A stretch of 64,000 nucleotides of DNA from Branchiostoma belcheri (GCF_001625305.1 NW_017803865.1:2929177-2993176); one strand, 5' to 3'. Shown: positions 25,201 to 40,200, numbered from the stretch's first letter. Program-made: numbers and translations. The notes: generated from the sequence alone by a model not told the origin.

Positions 25201-28200
25201 GTTTGAACCACTCACACCGGGAGGGACCTCTACTCTTTTCGATAAGTGCATCAATATGTGGGATCTTTAACGTCCTCAATATGTGTTGGTTTCCTCAAAC
25301 ACAGAAGCTTAAAGTTTGCTTTATATCCCATCCAAGAGGAGATCCCTAAGCTACTTGTATATACTCATTTTCACCTAAGTCTAGTGAGGGATTAGGAGTT
25401 ACGTGTCTTTCCCAAGGACACAACAATGGGGCCTGCCAGGGATTCGAACCCAGAACCTTTAGACTCTGAGTCAACAACCCTTACCACAAGTCAAAAATAC
25501 AATGTACTAGGTGTAAAGTGCCTTTCCCAAGGACGCAATGGTGGTCCCTGTCAGGGATTCGAACCCAAAACCTTTAGATTATACTACCCTAACCACAAAG
25601 ATCTTTTTGTCTCCTTCACAGGTGAGCTGGTACAAAGATGGAAACGCTCTGGAGACCAACGGGAAGTTCCGCATGGTGGAGGAGCTGGGACTGTACAACC
25701 TGGAGATCAGCGACGTTACACTGGAGGATGCTGGGAGCTACGCGGCGACCTTCGTCAACGAGTACGGCGAGATGTCCACAAGCTGCACTCTTCATGTCAC
25801 ACGTACGTAACCTTACAAGTTTGCTGACATTTGTGATTAAGTTTTTCTCAATATGCCGCAGCAAGATAGGCCTTCAAATGTTCTTTGACATGAATTCTTT
25901 AGCCTACAAACCATTGAACAAAGCAAGAAGATTGTTAGAACATTTACCTTAATGTGTTGAATAAATTGTATATCTATGCATATATATATATATATATATT
26001 AAAGAGCTGATAAATCTTTGTGGCAGAAACAGGGAATTTTCCTCTGTCAGTTTTTCTTGAAGGACTCTTTCAGTCTAGTCTCTAAGTTCTAGTAAAAAAA
26101 AACATACCATGACTGATCTCTAGACCCGTGATATCTTGATTAACAATTAAATCCACACAACCAGTCTTGTAACATGCATATATATGGTTTTTCCCTTGGC
26201 TAAATTTTCCCTCTATTCTGTACAGCGAGGAAGGTTGCTGAGGCAGAGTTTGTGAAGCCAATCTTCAGGGTGAGACTGGAGGAAACAAACGCAGCCGAGG
26301 GAGACACCGCACGGCTGAACGCTCGCGTGCTCGGTATTCCAGACCCCGTCGTGTCCTGGTGAGTTTGTTTGTTTGTTTGTTTGTTTGTTTGACAAGTGAA
26401 TGATTACTGGTGATTACCAGTGGTGTGAACTACATGCTCTTTTCTGTAAAATCTCACTATATTCTTGGTGCGAGTATATTATACTTGGTGTGTAGCATAC
26501 TTTCTGCTTAAGTTGTTCAACATTTTCAATATGTCAACATACTGTAATTCACTTTGTCGTCATGGTACCAAAATTTTATGGTCTGAGGAAAGTAGACATG
26601 TTCACAGAAGTCAAGGTACAGAAACGACATTTTAATTTAACAGTGAACATACTGTACAATACAGTACAAGGCCTTGCCTTGATGACTTGCAGCTGCTTTT
26701 GACAACTACTGTAAAAAAATCTGTAATTACAGTCTGCTAGCATCTGAATGAAAGCTCACCCTACATACAGTGTACAGAATTGTCTCGACGTAACCTGAAA
26801 CTTCTGTATCACCTGTATTGTCTCAAGACGTAACCTGAAACTTCTGTATCACCTGTATTGTCTCAAGACGTAACCTGACACTTCTGTATCACCTGTATTG
26901 TCTCAAGACGTAACCTGAAACTTCTGTATCACCTGTATTGTCTCAAGACGTAACCTGACACTTCTGTATCACCTGTATTGTCTCAAGACGTAACCTGACA
27001 CCTCCTTACCACCTGTAGGTTCAAGGACGGGATGCCGATCCATGACCAGGCTCCGTATGAGTTTGTGTTTGAGGACGACGAGTCCTGCTCCCTGCTGATC
27101 CACAACTGTCTCCCCGAGGACTCTGGGCTCTACACAGTCAAGGCTGAGAACTCCTGTGGCTCCAGCGACTGTGACGCCATGCTCAAAGTCCGCAGAGACT
27201 ATGTCAAGTACGTATTTTTTTATGTCTTCATTTATTGACTTTTCAATATTCAACAGAAAGAAAACTATGGTACAGTATGTATGTAAAACATGCATGTAAC
27301 AACAAAACTGAAACATGATATCAGGAAACATGGTCTACCCCTTGGTATGGACACACAAAAGAAATTAGATTCTCTTCATAGCTTGTCCAGATCTGAAGGT
27401 ATAATTTGTTGTATTTTGTCTGAAAGATGGCAACATTCTGGTCTTGACTTGTGGCCATCAGCAACTTTCATAGCAAAATTGTCTGAAAAGCATTCAGGAC
27501 TTTTAAAGGCACTTTCAATGCGTTCTAACCACCTGCCCAAGTTTTTGATTATGGGTGCAGCTCTCTGCTCTACATGTACATGTAAATATTTTAGAGGAGT
27601 TACTAATTTCATAAAGGTACTCTTGTACACTAGTGTACAAATGTTCTTAGGATTCCAGTTCCAGAAAAAATAATAGGACCTTTGTTAAAATGTATATTAC
27701 TTGTTTTCTTGTATTCACTCAAAATTATTACTGTGCACCACTGAAGTAAATTTTTAGGTACGTAGCTTGCAGGACTTTCAAAGTTCTGGTTTTCTGATTC
27801 TAAAATCCTGTCCACCTTCCCCCCACCCCAGGGCCACACCTTACAAGTCTCCCTACCAACACCTGATGGAGATAGAGGACAGTGTGCCGTCACTGGTGCC
27901 CCTGGCATATGCAGAATACGAGGTAAGGACTTCACTCTTTCTTTGTTTTCTTTACTTTTTTGCTGTCCACAAAGCAGTTTTACTACAGTGCAGTGATTGG
28001 ATGGCATTTCAGCACCAGGGAAACTTTAATTTTTTTTAGCCTTGACTGTTCAGACCTTGACTGTTAAAAAAATACTAGGAATGTTCCTGATTGGCAGTGC
28101 ATATTTCTGGCCTTTGTATTTTTAACAAGACGTGTGTTTTTCCCTGGGGTTTCCAGAGAGCTGAGAAAGAGAGTTGAGGAAAAAAATACTCTGGTACTTG

Positions 28201-31200
28201 AAGGCATGGCTATTTCTTGTCCTTTCTGAGCTGGTATTAGATATTAGAGCTGGATTGGCCTGTAAATAGTGCATATTTCTGGTTCTCTTGTATTTTAACA
28301 AGAGTTTTTTTGTGGCGTTCCCAGAGAGCTGAGTATGAGAGTATGGAGTACTACCAGGCGCGGCGACGCGCTGAAGTGGCTCAGGCCGAGGAGTACATGG
28401 CACAACCGCCTTCCACCATCTCTCCCGCAGGCTCCGTGTCTTCTAAGGAATCTGACAGGTAAACAAACGTCTCGAGACATTCAAACCATCTAAGATGGTA
28501 GTTTGGATATATTTTTGCAGAAGTAAATCTGCCATGTAATAGCAAATGTTGTTTTGTGATGTGCAAAGCAATGTCTTAACTAGGATATATTCTACCCACC
28601 ATTGTTGGAATGTCACAAAGCCACTGTTGAATGTATAAAGAAATAGACAGAAAGGTTCTTGCTTCCCATTTCTTACCAAGTTGCTCCCTCTACTGTTGAT
28701 TTTTTTCCATCCCAGCCCTTGGTTCCTATACAGTAGCCCTTCATATTGCAAACCCCATATTCATGTTAGAATCTGTGTCTACTCATATAAAAACTAAGAC
28801 TGTTAAATGTACGGAGAAGTGTTCTTCCATCCCAGCCATCCCTGGTTCCTATACTGTAGCTCTTCCTTATGCTAACGCCATATTGATGTTACTAAAAATA
28901 GGACGCGTGGATCTTTCAGAACCCGGCAGAGCCGCAGCTCGGCCGCTTCCAGCGCTCGGCGTAGGAAGGACAAGAAGATGAGTCTCGGAGCAGAGTCCGC
29001 ACCCGTCTTCACACGAAGACTCCGCGAACACACCGTCATCGAAGGTACGTTCCCACCAATCAGCACCCAGATATTGTTCTATATATATTGGCAAATCAGC
29101 ATTTGGACTAACCAATTAGCACACAGACATTGTTCTATTGGCCAATCAGTACAGTTTTGTTTGGTCACTACGGTCATTGTACTATGTGTTGTCTGGACTT
29201 TTTCAAAATAAGCAAAGATGCAAAGTCTAATTTATTGAAAAATTGGCAAAAAAAATATACTCTGCTCAGTTGTGGTTGTTTTCCACTTAAAGTTTGAGGC
29301 TCTGATTTTCTAATTATAGTAGTCTTGTACAATTCTTTGCTTAGGTAGTAGTTTTATAGAATACTTTGCCTTACACTGTACATGTACATGTGCCTGTTAC
29401 AGTTGTTGTACATTAGCCTTTGATTTGAATTAATCATCAGAACACTTTGCTAACTGCTGCTTTTTTCTCCCCCTGCAGGTTTTGACTCCCAGTTCACATG
29501 CTCGGCCGAAGGCAACCCGAAGCCGAAGGTAGAGTGGGCGAAGGACGGGAAAGTGATCCGGGAAGACAACAAGTTCAGGTTCAAGCACGTGTACGGCGTA
29601 CTGACCCTGTGTATCTATGAGGTGTCCCTGCAGGATGCTGGAGACTACAGCTGTACTGTCACCAACAGGCTGGGAACTGCCATCACACGCGGGCGACTTA
29701 GTGTCGCAAGTACGTCACCTGCTTATGTCTTAACCCTTGTCCTGCTGAGCGCAACATTTGTTGTTCTGCACATACAGTACCATCTATATAGCACCCTGTA
29801 TGCCCTGATTGAGCATGTGTTGCTCTTCTTGCATCCCTCTCAAACATCATATTGACAATCATACATACAAATGTAACCTTTAAATGAGGAATTATTACTA
29901 GACTACATACATTGTATTATGAATATTAAGTTCAACTTATTATTACATGTACAAGTTTTCATATATTGTACCTCCTGCAATGATTTTGTATAAGATATGT
30001 AGGAAGAGTCTACAATCCAACCTGAAGGCTGCCATGGCTTTCAAACAATGGGAATGAAATGAATGCACCACTACTACTACAGTAACTGTATCTGTTTGTG
30101 TAAACTGTAGAAAACATCATGTACTTATCTTCTGAATGTTTTTCCTCTCCCCCTTACAGAAGAGCATGACCAGGTGGGTTATGTGTGGCACATGCCGACC
30201 GACGCTCCCACCGTGGCCGCCCCCGCACCTCCCCGCTACGAGGAGATCGTGCGCCCAAGGATCGAGGCTGCCCCGCCCGCGGCAGAGCCCGCGGCCGAAG
30301 TCGTACCCACACCTGTAGCAGAACCACCTGCTGCACCTGTGAAGGAGCCTACACCACCTGCGACACCTACACCACCTACACCACCCTCACCGGTAAAGCC
30401 GACTCCTCCAGTTACTGTCGAGGAGCCCAAGAAACCTGCACGTAAGTTTAAGGAGCCGAAGCCGGAAGCTGCCGCCGCGCCGCCTGCCCGTGAGGCATCA
30501 CCGCCACCGGTTGCGCCCGCGCCGCGCCCGCCGTCTCCGCCCAAACCGGAGCCTAAGAAGGAGGTACCGCCTCCCCGTACCGGTCCAGTCTTCACCAGCA
30601 AGGAGACAGCTTTTACTGTAGCTGATGGAGAGGACGCACGACTGGAGGTGTCCTTCGATGGTAAGTAACGTCTTGGGTCTTAAGGGTAAAAGTGGTCAAC
30701 GTCTTGGCATGCAGATAGTCTCAACAGTGAAAGTTGTCATCAACAGTTCATACAAGATCTTCTTCAAAAGAAGTTCCAGCTTTGGCCAATAGATATCTAG
30801 TACTAAAGGTTTTTTGACAGATATCTCGACAATAGCAGCCCATAAACTGAATTCTAGTGCTAACATTACAACATGTACAATGTAAAATACAGTTCATAAA
30901 GTACTTAATAAGTGAAATTGATAGTCTAGCGCATAGAGCTTAAAGTGAATGAAGAATTGAAGTTGCAACTGAAATTACAATCTTGATAGCATTGCAGATT
31001 TAGTGCAGATTTGAAAACAAACCAAGCTGACAAATGAAAATTGTACTTTTCCAGCGGAGGCCACAGTTGTGTGGAAGCGTAACGGCATCGTGATCAAGGC
31101 GAGCGACGTGTACCATCTGGTCCGCGAGCGCAACACCTACGTTCTCGTGGTGCGTGATGTCATCAGGGAGGACACCGGAAATTACGTTGTCGAGGCAACT

Positions 31201-34200
31201 GACTCGAGCGGAACCACCACCGTGTCCGTCAACCTCAGTGTTGGTAAGTAACGTTAACGTGTGTAACTCTTGTTGACGCTAAGGTCACATTTCCAAACCA
31301 GGCCCCAGTCGGGTAGCTTGCATGAGCAAAACATAATTCATAAAAAGAATATGCACAAATAGTGCTGACATTAGGTTTTTTTCTTCAATCTTTTGTTTTC
31401 TTTGTTTTTCATACTTTTCATTCCTGCAAACTGCCCAGCCAGGCTCTGGTTTGGAAACTGTGACCTTAGTATAAGTAGGTGTTAAATATCGGCATCACTG
31501 GGTGGTGGCCGGAAAACTAGTCCACATACATTTTATGCTGCTTTCTTTGCATTCAAAATCTTCAGCTTCGTAGCTGCTTTCAGATACTTCATAAGAAGCT
31601 CGTAGTAACTCTAAGACAACTCTAGCTTCGTAGCTGCTTCGTCCCGCTTCATAAGAAGCTTGCAGTAACTTGATGACAAATCTAAGACATGCAGCTTTTG
31701 CAAGCTTCGCCTTCAGTGTATATACCAGGTACTGCTTTGCCTTTGCTTTCAGTGACGCTTTGCTTCTCTATCTGCTTTTCGCCCCCCCTCCCCCTTTGCC
31801 TGTGGCACTGTTAAACCATAGGTTCGCTTCTAGAGGCAAGCAAGCAGAAACGGCTGCAGCAATTCGCCATTCCTCCCACGGAAACGCTCATACCCGGCCT
31901 GGATAAGGGCCAGGCTACGGAACAGGAGGGACCCGAACCCTTCCTCGAAAGCCTGGCTGACGCCAAGCAAAAACGACTTAAGACTTTACAAGGAGAAGGT
32001 ACATGTTTGTCAGCCCAACCTTCTTGACCCTTATAAGAGTCCTTGTCAAGTCTTCTGCTTCCCCAACCCTTAAGAATCCTTGTTTTGAAGTATTGTCCTT
32101 CCTTTCCCAACAGTTCCCTTGTGTGAGATTTTACCCCTTTCTTGATGTTCAGTGTGTTATGGTGTTTCCTCCCCTCCCTTTTTGAAGTTATTGTTAAAAA
32201 ACTGCTCCTCCCTTACCCTCTATTGAAGACTTATTGTATAGAAAATGTTGTTGCCCTCCCCCTTTTGAAGATTTATTGTTGACAAAATGAAATTCTTAGA
32301 CTTTACATGTACTAAACAATTCGTTCTGGGGTGAAGAAATTGTAAATTAAGATTTCATAGCTCAAGTAAGAAACAGGCATGTTATTTAAGTGCAGAGTGC
32401 TTTGCACAATATTGGCTTGCAAGTTTGCACACAACACGCAGCTGATGCTACAACATTATACAAATAGCTGCTGTGCTCAGACATACATTTAGATAGTTGA
32501 AGCTTTCTGCCAGCTTTGCTCTGTGCAGGTACCATAGGTTTGTATATTATATACAGCTGCTTGGCTGTTGAGCTCTTCAAGCTTATTGCCAGCTCTGGCC
32601 TTACACTGCTTACAACGCTTATGCTACGATAGGCTTAAGCTTGGCGGCCGAGACAACAACCGATGTCACCATCCAACGCCTTGAGTCTCTAAGGATGGAG
32701 GGAGAAGTCTACCTGTCCACCTTGGAAGGAACAAAGGAGATACGCCAAGAATCCCTCCTTGAGAAGGGCGCAGACCCTTTCCTTCTGGGGCTGCAGACGC
32801 CGAGAGCTAAACGCTTTAAGACCTTCAATAGTGAAGGTAGCTGCTTCTGTGCTGTGGTGCACTTCTTCATATCGCCGCTCTCACAAAAAACGCTGCTCTC
32901 ACAACTTTGCTCTTTGCTGCCACTAACAAACAGGCTTCTCATCAAGCATTCTGAGTGCACTAAAACTCGAGGATGCAGCCAGATGTGTTACTCAATCAGT
33001 GCCGTACATGTAGCTGTGGACAGTCCTTCTAACAATCTACACTGACTGATGTGCCTAAAGCTTTTTATGTTGCAATGTCGTGGGAGCTATTTAATTTAAT
33101 GTGCGCCAATAACATTGTTTTAAACAAAATTAAAAAAGACACCCCTCAATGTTTTGTCACAATATATAAGACTTGGTAAATTCCTATATGTCCCATTATA
33201 GATACTTCAACTTGCCCAACATTAAATGTATCAGATTCTTTATTCCAACAGAGTGAAACATTCTATCGAAGGGAAGGTAAAAGTAGTACATAATATTATA
33301 TTACTTAAAGACCAAATGTTGTTGACAAAATATGCATGTTTGCCATTTGCAAGATGCTATAATGGCTTAGCATACTGCTGAATTGGTTACTGTTAAACTG
33401 CAATGCCTCTGCTTACCGCTAGGCTATAGCTTAGCCGCTGAGGCCGCCGCTTTACAAGCTGAAGCAAAGAGCCGACGACTGATGACCTTCTTGGCAGAAG
33501 AAGACGCACACGCCTTAGAAGAAACTAAAGAGAAACGCCAAGACGTTTTCCTTGGGAAGGGCACAGACCCTTTTCTTGCTGGGCTTCAGACGTCGAGAGA
33601 AAAACGCCTTAGAACCTTCAGTAGTGAAGGTAGCTTTGTGCAAGGCTGCTTCCGTAATTGTAATGTTTAAATTGCTTCAAAATTCTTGCTTTAAAATTAT
33701 GGCTAACAATCAAGCATTATTGTAGCTTTGGAACAGTAATCTGGCCACTGTTCCAACTAACTTTCTACCGCTGCTAGCTTAAATTTTGCTTTACATTGGC
33801 TCAAAACCTGAAATTTGCAGCAATTCTGTAATTCCATGCTCCATTCCCCAGACATTGCAGCTCAGAAAGAGCAAAGCGTATCTTTTCTTTCACCGCATTC
33901 AATTTGTTGAGTACATCATGCTTCATTAACAATTATGGCTTACTAATGATATCATGTAGTGGTCATTTATTGCTCTTCCAGAATCTGCAGGCGTTAACCA
34001 AAAGCAAACTAACACATTTGCTCTGTTTGCTGCTAACACTTCTGGCTGTTGATGACTAAATGATGTATAATTTATGATCATACAAAACTATTTCTTAAAC
34101 CCTTCCACGCCATTCAGAAATCCTTTAATACAACCTGTTTTCTCTCTCTCTCAAACTTATAATTTCACATTTCATTTCCCATTTCTTCCAAGTTGCTAAG

Positions 34201-37200
34201 AGGTACCCCAGAACAAAAAAATCCAGTTCCTAGTTTGTCCTCCCTTCATCTTGCGTTGATCTCCAACAGATCCCTCTCCCCCCTATCATGTGCCCTGATA
34301 CCCCAGTCATGACCTGCCCCCTACTGGTTCCAGTTTGTACTGCATTATACCACTTGCCTTTTCCCAAGACTTTTTCCTGACGATGTCAACAGTTCTTTAG
34401 TTCCTCTCCCTACTATATACCCCGATACTCTGCCCCCTACTGGTTTCAGTCTGTACTGCAGGACACCACTTGCCTCTTCCCAAGAACTTTTCCTAACCAT
34501 TTATTTTATTCCCTACCTCCATCATGAACCCTTGGATATCATCTGCCCTCTACTGGTTCACTCTGAACTGCACCCTACTACTTCTCTACAGGAGCCACCC
34601 AGACCCAAGGACCTTCCCCAACTCAGCTTGTATCCAAAACCGTGCATTGTCCAGAACCATGCTTTATCCAGAACCATCCTCAGGCATGGTTCTGGATAGT
34701 CCATGCATATCCAAAATCATGCTTCATCCAGAATGGTGCTTAGACACTGTTCTGGATAGTCCATGGGTATCCAAAACAAAGCTTGGACATACAGTGTAGT
34801 TCTGGATAGTCTGCACATATTCAGAACCATGCCTGGGGCAAGTCTATGTTCTTGAATACGTGGAGACTATCAAGAACCTTGCCTGATCCCAACTCTAATC
34901 CATCCAGGTATAGAACTAGACATGCACAGTTCTGGATGCAATATTTTCTGCCCAGATGTGTTGTGACTTTCTTGACACGACCAATAAACATTGTGTTAAA
35001 CCTTCTCCTTATTTTCTGTCCACCAGGTGAGATGACAAAGCCACCTGCACCTCCCACGTTCACCGCCAGGCCACAGACAAAGGACTCACCTGAAGGAGGC
35101 TCCGCCAAGTTCGAGTGCAAGATGGACGGATCCCCCCGACCCTCAGGTGAGCTAGGAAACACCTGCTGTTTGTTTGTTTGTTTGTTGTTTATTTCAGACA
35201 CACCCAGCCCATTTAGAAGACTACAAGAATACATTATTTGAAGTACTGTACTTTGAAGTATTGCACACAACATAAGATTGAATTTTGAAAGCATGATATT
35301 ACACATTACATATGATATATGTGTACAAAATATGTATAACTGCCAAAGAAGAATAATTACATACAGATAGCCTTAACATCACATACATGTACATGAGATA
35401 CCAAATCATCAGTTTTATGAAGAATGTTTTGTTCTAGATCTCTAGACATTACAGAGTATGTATCAACTTGAAGTTGATTCATTGTGAAGATGCAAAGCCA
35501 TATCAATTCAAGTCATAGGAACTAACGAACATTTACGTCTTATTACTAATATGTTTTACGGTTGCCTTGATTCTTGGCTTTAACATCTAGTAATGGAACT
35601 ACTTTTTCTTACGTAGTGACATGGTTCCGTGAGGGGAAGGTGATCAGGACAGAGGGCCGCTACACCGCCGTGTCCCGCGGATATTCCCACTCCCTGGAGA
35701 TCACTAAGATCACCAAGACCGACAGCGGGCACTACGCCTGCGTGGCCAATAACGCACAGGGAGAGGTACATGTTTGTTTGTTTGAGCCTTTGTTAGGCCA
35801 CATCAATTTATTTCCTTGTTTCTCAGACATTTCAAGGTGAAAAATACAGCAAGCAGACATCATAAATCTCCTTGGAAATCAGCCTTCAACAGCTGAAAGG
35901 ACTACTGAAAGATTAATAGATAATCAATAAATAAATAAATAAAAGCAGAGGAAAACTTGGTATATGGTTACGTGTATCACTCCATTAAACTGAATAAATG
36001 CATCAAGGCATAAACCTGAACCTCAATGTTTTTGTTATGTTTTTCCAGTTAAGAATACTAGTATGTCTTTTAATCGGAGAACCAACAAATTAGATTGGTA
36101 TAGCCTTAATTCAAAATTTATATTTCTGGAAATGAAATTGACAATGTACGTTCCTGGAAATTAAATCTATATTCTTGGAAACTTGCCCTCCAGGTCCGTG
36201 CTGAGTTCACCTTGACCGTGGCCGGAAAGATCCACGTGGAGAAACGTGAAGAGGTCAAGGTCGTGGAGAAGAAGAAGAAGGAGGTCAAACCCGTGAAGAA
36301 GGAGGAGCCCAAGGTCGAGAAGCCGGCCAAGAAACCGGCTGAGAAGAAACCGGAACCTCCCAAACCTAAAGCACCTGAGAAGAAGAAAGAACCAGCAAAA
36401 CCCAAAGAACCAGAGAAGCCTGTCAAGCCCAAGGTAAAAGAAGTTTTGAAATTATCTGTATTTTGGACAGAAACATGCAGAAAGCACAAAAGTCATTGTG
36501 AGCCCAGGAGGTGTCCCCATCACCACATACATGTACTAGATGTACATGGGCATGCAATAGCTGTATACCTTCAGTACAACATCAAAAACCAAAAGTCAAA
36601 CCTACAAGTTACAATTTAGAGCCAACTTTTAGACTAGAATAGTCACATGTTTTACATTGAGTGTGCTTCACTGTCTGTTCATCCTTTTCCTGTTACTTAC
36701 AATATCAACCTTTATATATACAAGAATTTGCAGTAAAAAAAAAAATTTTTCAAAACAATGGATATTAATTCTAAGCCATGTTCCATCTTCCAGTCTGTTG
36801 CTCCCAAGTTCACGACTGAGCTGAAGTCTCAGGAGGTGAAGGCGGAGTCCATCGCCAAGCTGAGCTGCGCCGCGTCCGGCAAACCCGCTCCGGATATCGT
36901 CTGGAAGAAGGTAGGCTGATAGTCCCTCGACATTAGGAACAAATTTGTTTTGTATGTTTTTCAAGCAAAAAACTACCTAAGACTACTTAAGGAACAGTGA
37001 GTGAAAAAGGAAATGTAGTTATGATGTAAATTTCAAGGATTGTGGTGTCTCAAAGGCTAGAAAAAAGTTAAGAAGGGTATGTGATAGACACTGCCTTTGT
37101 TAGACACATCGTCGTGGTTCTTGTTCCCATTGCTTTGAGACACATTGTACATCTTGTTCCCAAGACCATGAGACACGTTTTTGTTCTTGTTCCCAAGACC

Positions 37201-40200
37201 ATGAGACACGTTGTTGTTCTTGTCCCCAGGGCTCTGAGACGCTGAAGCAGGGAGACAGGTATGAGATCTACAGCGAGAGTTGTAGTTCTTGTTCCCAGTG
37301 TTCTGAGACATGTTATTGTTCTTGTCCCCAGGGCTCTGAGACGCTGAAGCAGGGAGACAGGTACGAGATCTACAGCGAGAACGGAATGTTCCATCTGGAG
37401 ATTTACGACACGTCCCTCACCGACACCGCGACTTACTCCGCTACAGTCACCAACGAGGCCGGATCCGTCACAACAAGCTGCCAGCTCACTGTGAAAGGTG
37501 CGTCTGTTTGTTTGTTTATTTGTTTGTTTGTTTGGAATCCAACTCACAGTCAAAGGTTCATTCCTTCAGTTGCTTCAAATCCAGCTCATCATCAAAAGTT
37601 TGTCTGTTGTTTGTTTGAAATACAACTCTTGACCAAGAGGTTTGGAGTTCAAATCCCAGCTGTTGTCGCTCACCTGACATACACACATGACAGTCACAAT
37701 TCTTAGGACACCTGGAGTTAAGCTGTGATCCACTGTTCAAAGTACTTGTTTAAAAGAGCTAAGGGAAATTTCCTTGTAAATACTGTACATAGCATCTGTC
37801 CTCTGTCATGACTAGTGGATGAGTAGCTCTTCAGTGAGCTAAAAACTGGAGTGCGTAGTACCTACCTACCTCATCCCTTGACCCCATCCTGATCGTTGGG
37901 GGGAAAAGGTAGAAGTGAGGATGGACAGCTGTCTCCAGGCCTCTCTGTCTCTTGCAGCGGTCAGCCTTTTGGCCAGGTTTGAGCTGCAAGATCATCAACT
38001 GGACAAAGATTACTAAAATCCCTTTTCCTGTCCCCCTTATAGCCGCCGAGCGTCGCAGCTCTGGCACGCTGGTGCAGGAGCAGGTTGTGCGCGAGATGAC
38101 GGAGGAAGTCCGCGTCGAGGAACGTGTCACCGAGGAGGTCGTCTCCACGACAACCACACAGATGCAGGTCATCTCGGGTCAGGAGATCACCCTCAAGGCC
38201 TCCATCCCTGGTGAGGATTGATAATATTTGATCAATTTTATTGACTTATTGATCTGTAAATGCAAGCCATAAGGAAGCTGCATTACACTCTAAGCTACTT
38301 GAAAAAGCATCATACCTAACCTCAGTTCAAGCTGACTGCTTTACCTTTATCTTGTCCACTTCTCCTGTAGTCTTCAGGTATAATTTTAAGACAAGTTCAA
38401 AATTTTAGCAGCTAGCTCTACACTATTCTTCTACATGTACTTCTAGCCTTGTTAATTGTGCTGTTAACAGCTGTCTTTCATTTGATTAATTTATTCATCA
38501 AACCATTCATCAACATTTAGAGCAGGCATTGATTTAGGCAAGTCTAATATCAGATGGCTTAGCTTCATAGGTAAACAATATGGGGGTTGATCCGTTGATT
38601 TGCAGATTTATTGATTGATATATTGATTGTTTCCTCCCACCGCAGGTGACCCTAAGATAAAGTGGCTTCATAACGGCCAGGTCCTGCGTAACACGGCAGA
38701 CTTCCGTCAGCAGTCCCGCGGAGACCTGCACACGCTCACCATCGCTGAGATTCTGCAGGAAGATGCAGGAACCTACACCTGCCAGGCTTCTACAAGGGGA
38801 GGAGTCATCAAGTGTGACTTCCAGATCACTGTGCAGATGGAAAAGTGAGTTTTAGTCAGCTAGAAAACAGATAAAACAGAACATGAACTAGTGCATGGGT
38901 ACAAGATGCAGGAACTTACACCTGCCAGGCTTCCACACACGGGGGGGTCATCAAGTGTGACTTCCAGATCACTGTGCAGATGGAAAAGTGAGTTTAACTC
39001 GGCTATAGAGCTGATCAGTCTAAGAAAAATGATGTTAGAACACTGTATAGTGCAGGAGTGTGACTTCCAAATCACTTAGCAGATGGAAAAGAGTCAATTT
39101 ACTTGAACTAGATGGAAAAGTGAGTTTACTTTAGACTAGTTTTCTTACCATGTTACTTCAGTTTTTATGGTAGGTGATATGACAGCCGTTGCCCAATTCT
39201 GCTACAATTGTTACAAGACCAAAGCCACCGTACAAGTCCTTTGATACTCATATGTACATGTATAATGCTGTATCATATAATGCTGGCACAGAATTACTGT
39301 TGTTAAAAAATTATTGTAAAGTGGCCTGAAATGCAAAGTACAGTTGATCATGATCATTGTTATTTGAAGCATTGTAAAATGTATTGAATTGAGTTGTCCA
39401 TGGTACTGAACAAGTAATCTCTTCCACAGGGAAATTGCCCAGCCTGACTTCGTGTCCAAGCCCTCGCCTCAGTTCAAGAGCGTCGGGGAAACCGTGACCC
39501 TGCAAGCTCAGGTCAAGGGCGATGACGTCAAGGTCGAATGGCTCAAGGACAGTAGGAAGGTGCGCCATTTTAATCATCATCATCCCTGCTACTTTGTGAT
39601 CATCTGTGAATGTTTTGTCAGATATCGAATGTGCAAGATATCTTCTTAGTTGTTTCAAGACGTCATAGAATTGTCCTAGTTCCTAGTTGAAGAAGTAACG
39701 CCATTTTGATCATCATCATCAGTTACTTCGATATCATCTGTGACATGTTGCGTCAGATATTGCAAGTCCTAGATGTTTAAATTATAGATATTTCAAAACA
39801 TAGAATTGCCCTAGTTGAGTTCTGAATAAGATTTCTTAACTTAAAAACTAAATGAAACAGGAAAATTGAACAGAAATTAACGTTTTTTTTTCTTCTGTGT
39901 TTTTTTTTTCAAGGTGACTGAGACGAGCCGCCTGTCTGTCCGTAAGGTCGGCGACCTTTGCACCCTAGAGATCCGTGATGCGCAAACCCGCGACTCCGGA
40001 GAATACAGCTGCATACTGAGCAACACCCGGGGACAGTTCTCCTGCTCTGTACCTGTACAGATTCACGGTAAATTATTGCTAATGTGTTTTTTCCATAATG
40101 TATTGTAATCTCCAAGCAGATTGGGGCAAGGAGAGCGTATACTGGATATTGTCCTGCCAATTCGATACTACCTTGCCGATTTGATACTGTATTGCAGCCA

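Noticed and set aside
30160-30660. Elastic PEVK segment of titin
   Set aside because: Composition is Pro/Ala/Glu-rich, but it lies after the kinase in the M-band, so it is a linker and not the I-band spring.
33960-34055. Short exon after CTCTTCCAG
   Set aside because: Open for about 24 codons but ends in a stop without donor, and shows no similarity to the neighbouring modules.
34600-34800. Fourth module exon in titin (acceptor CTCTACAG at about 34590)
   Set aside because: The frame is open after the acceptor, but the sequence is the GGTTCTGGATA repeat and has no donor in phase 1.
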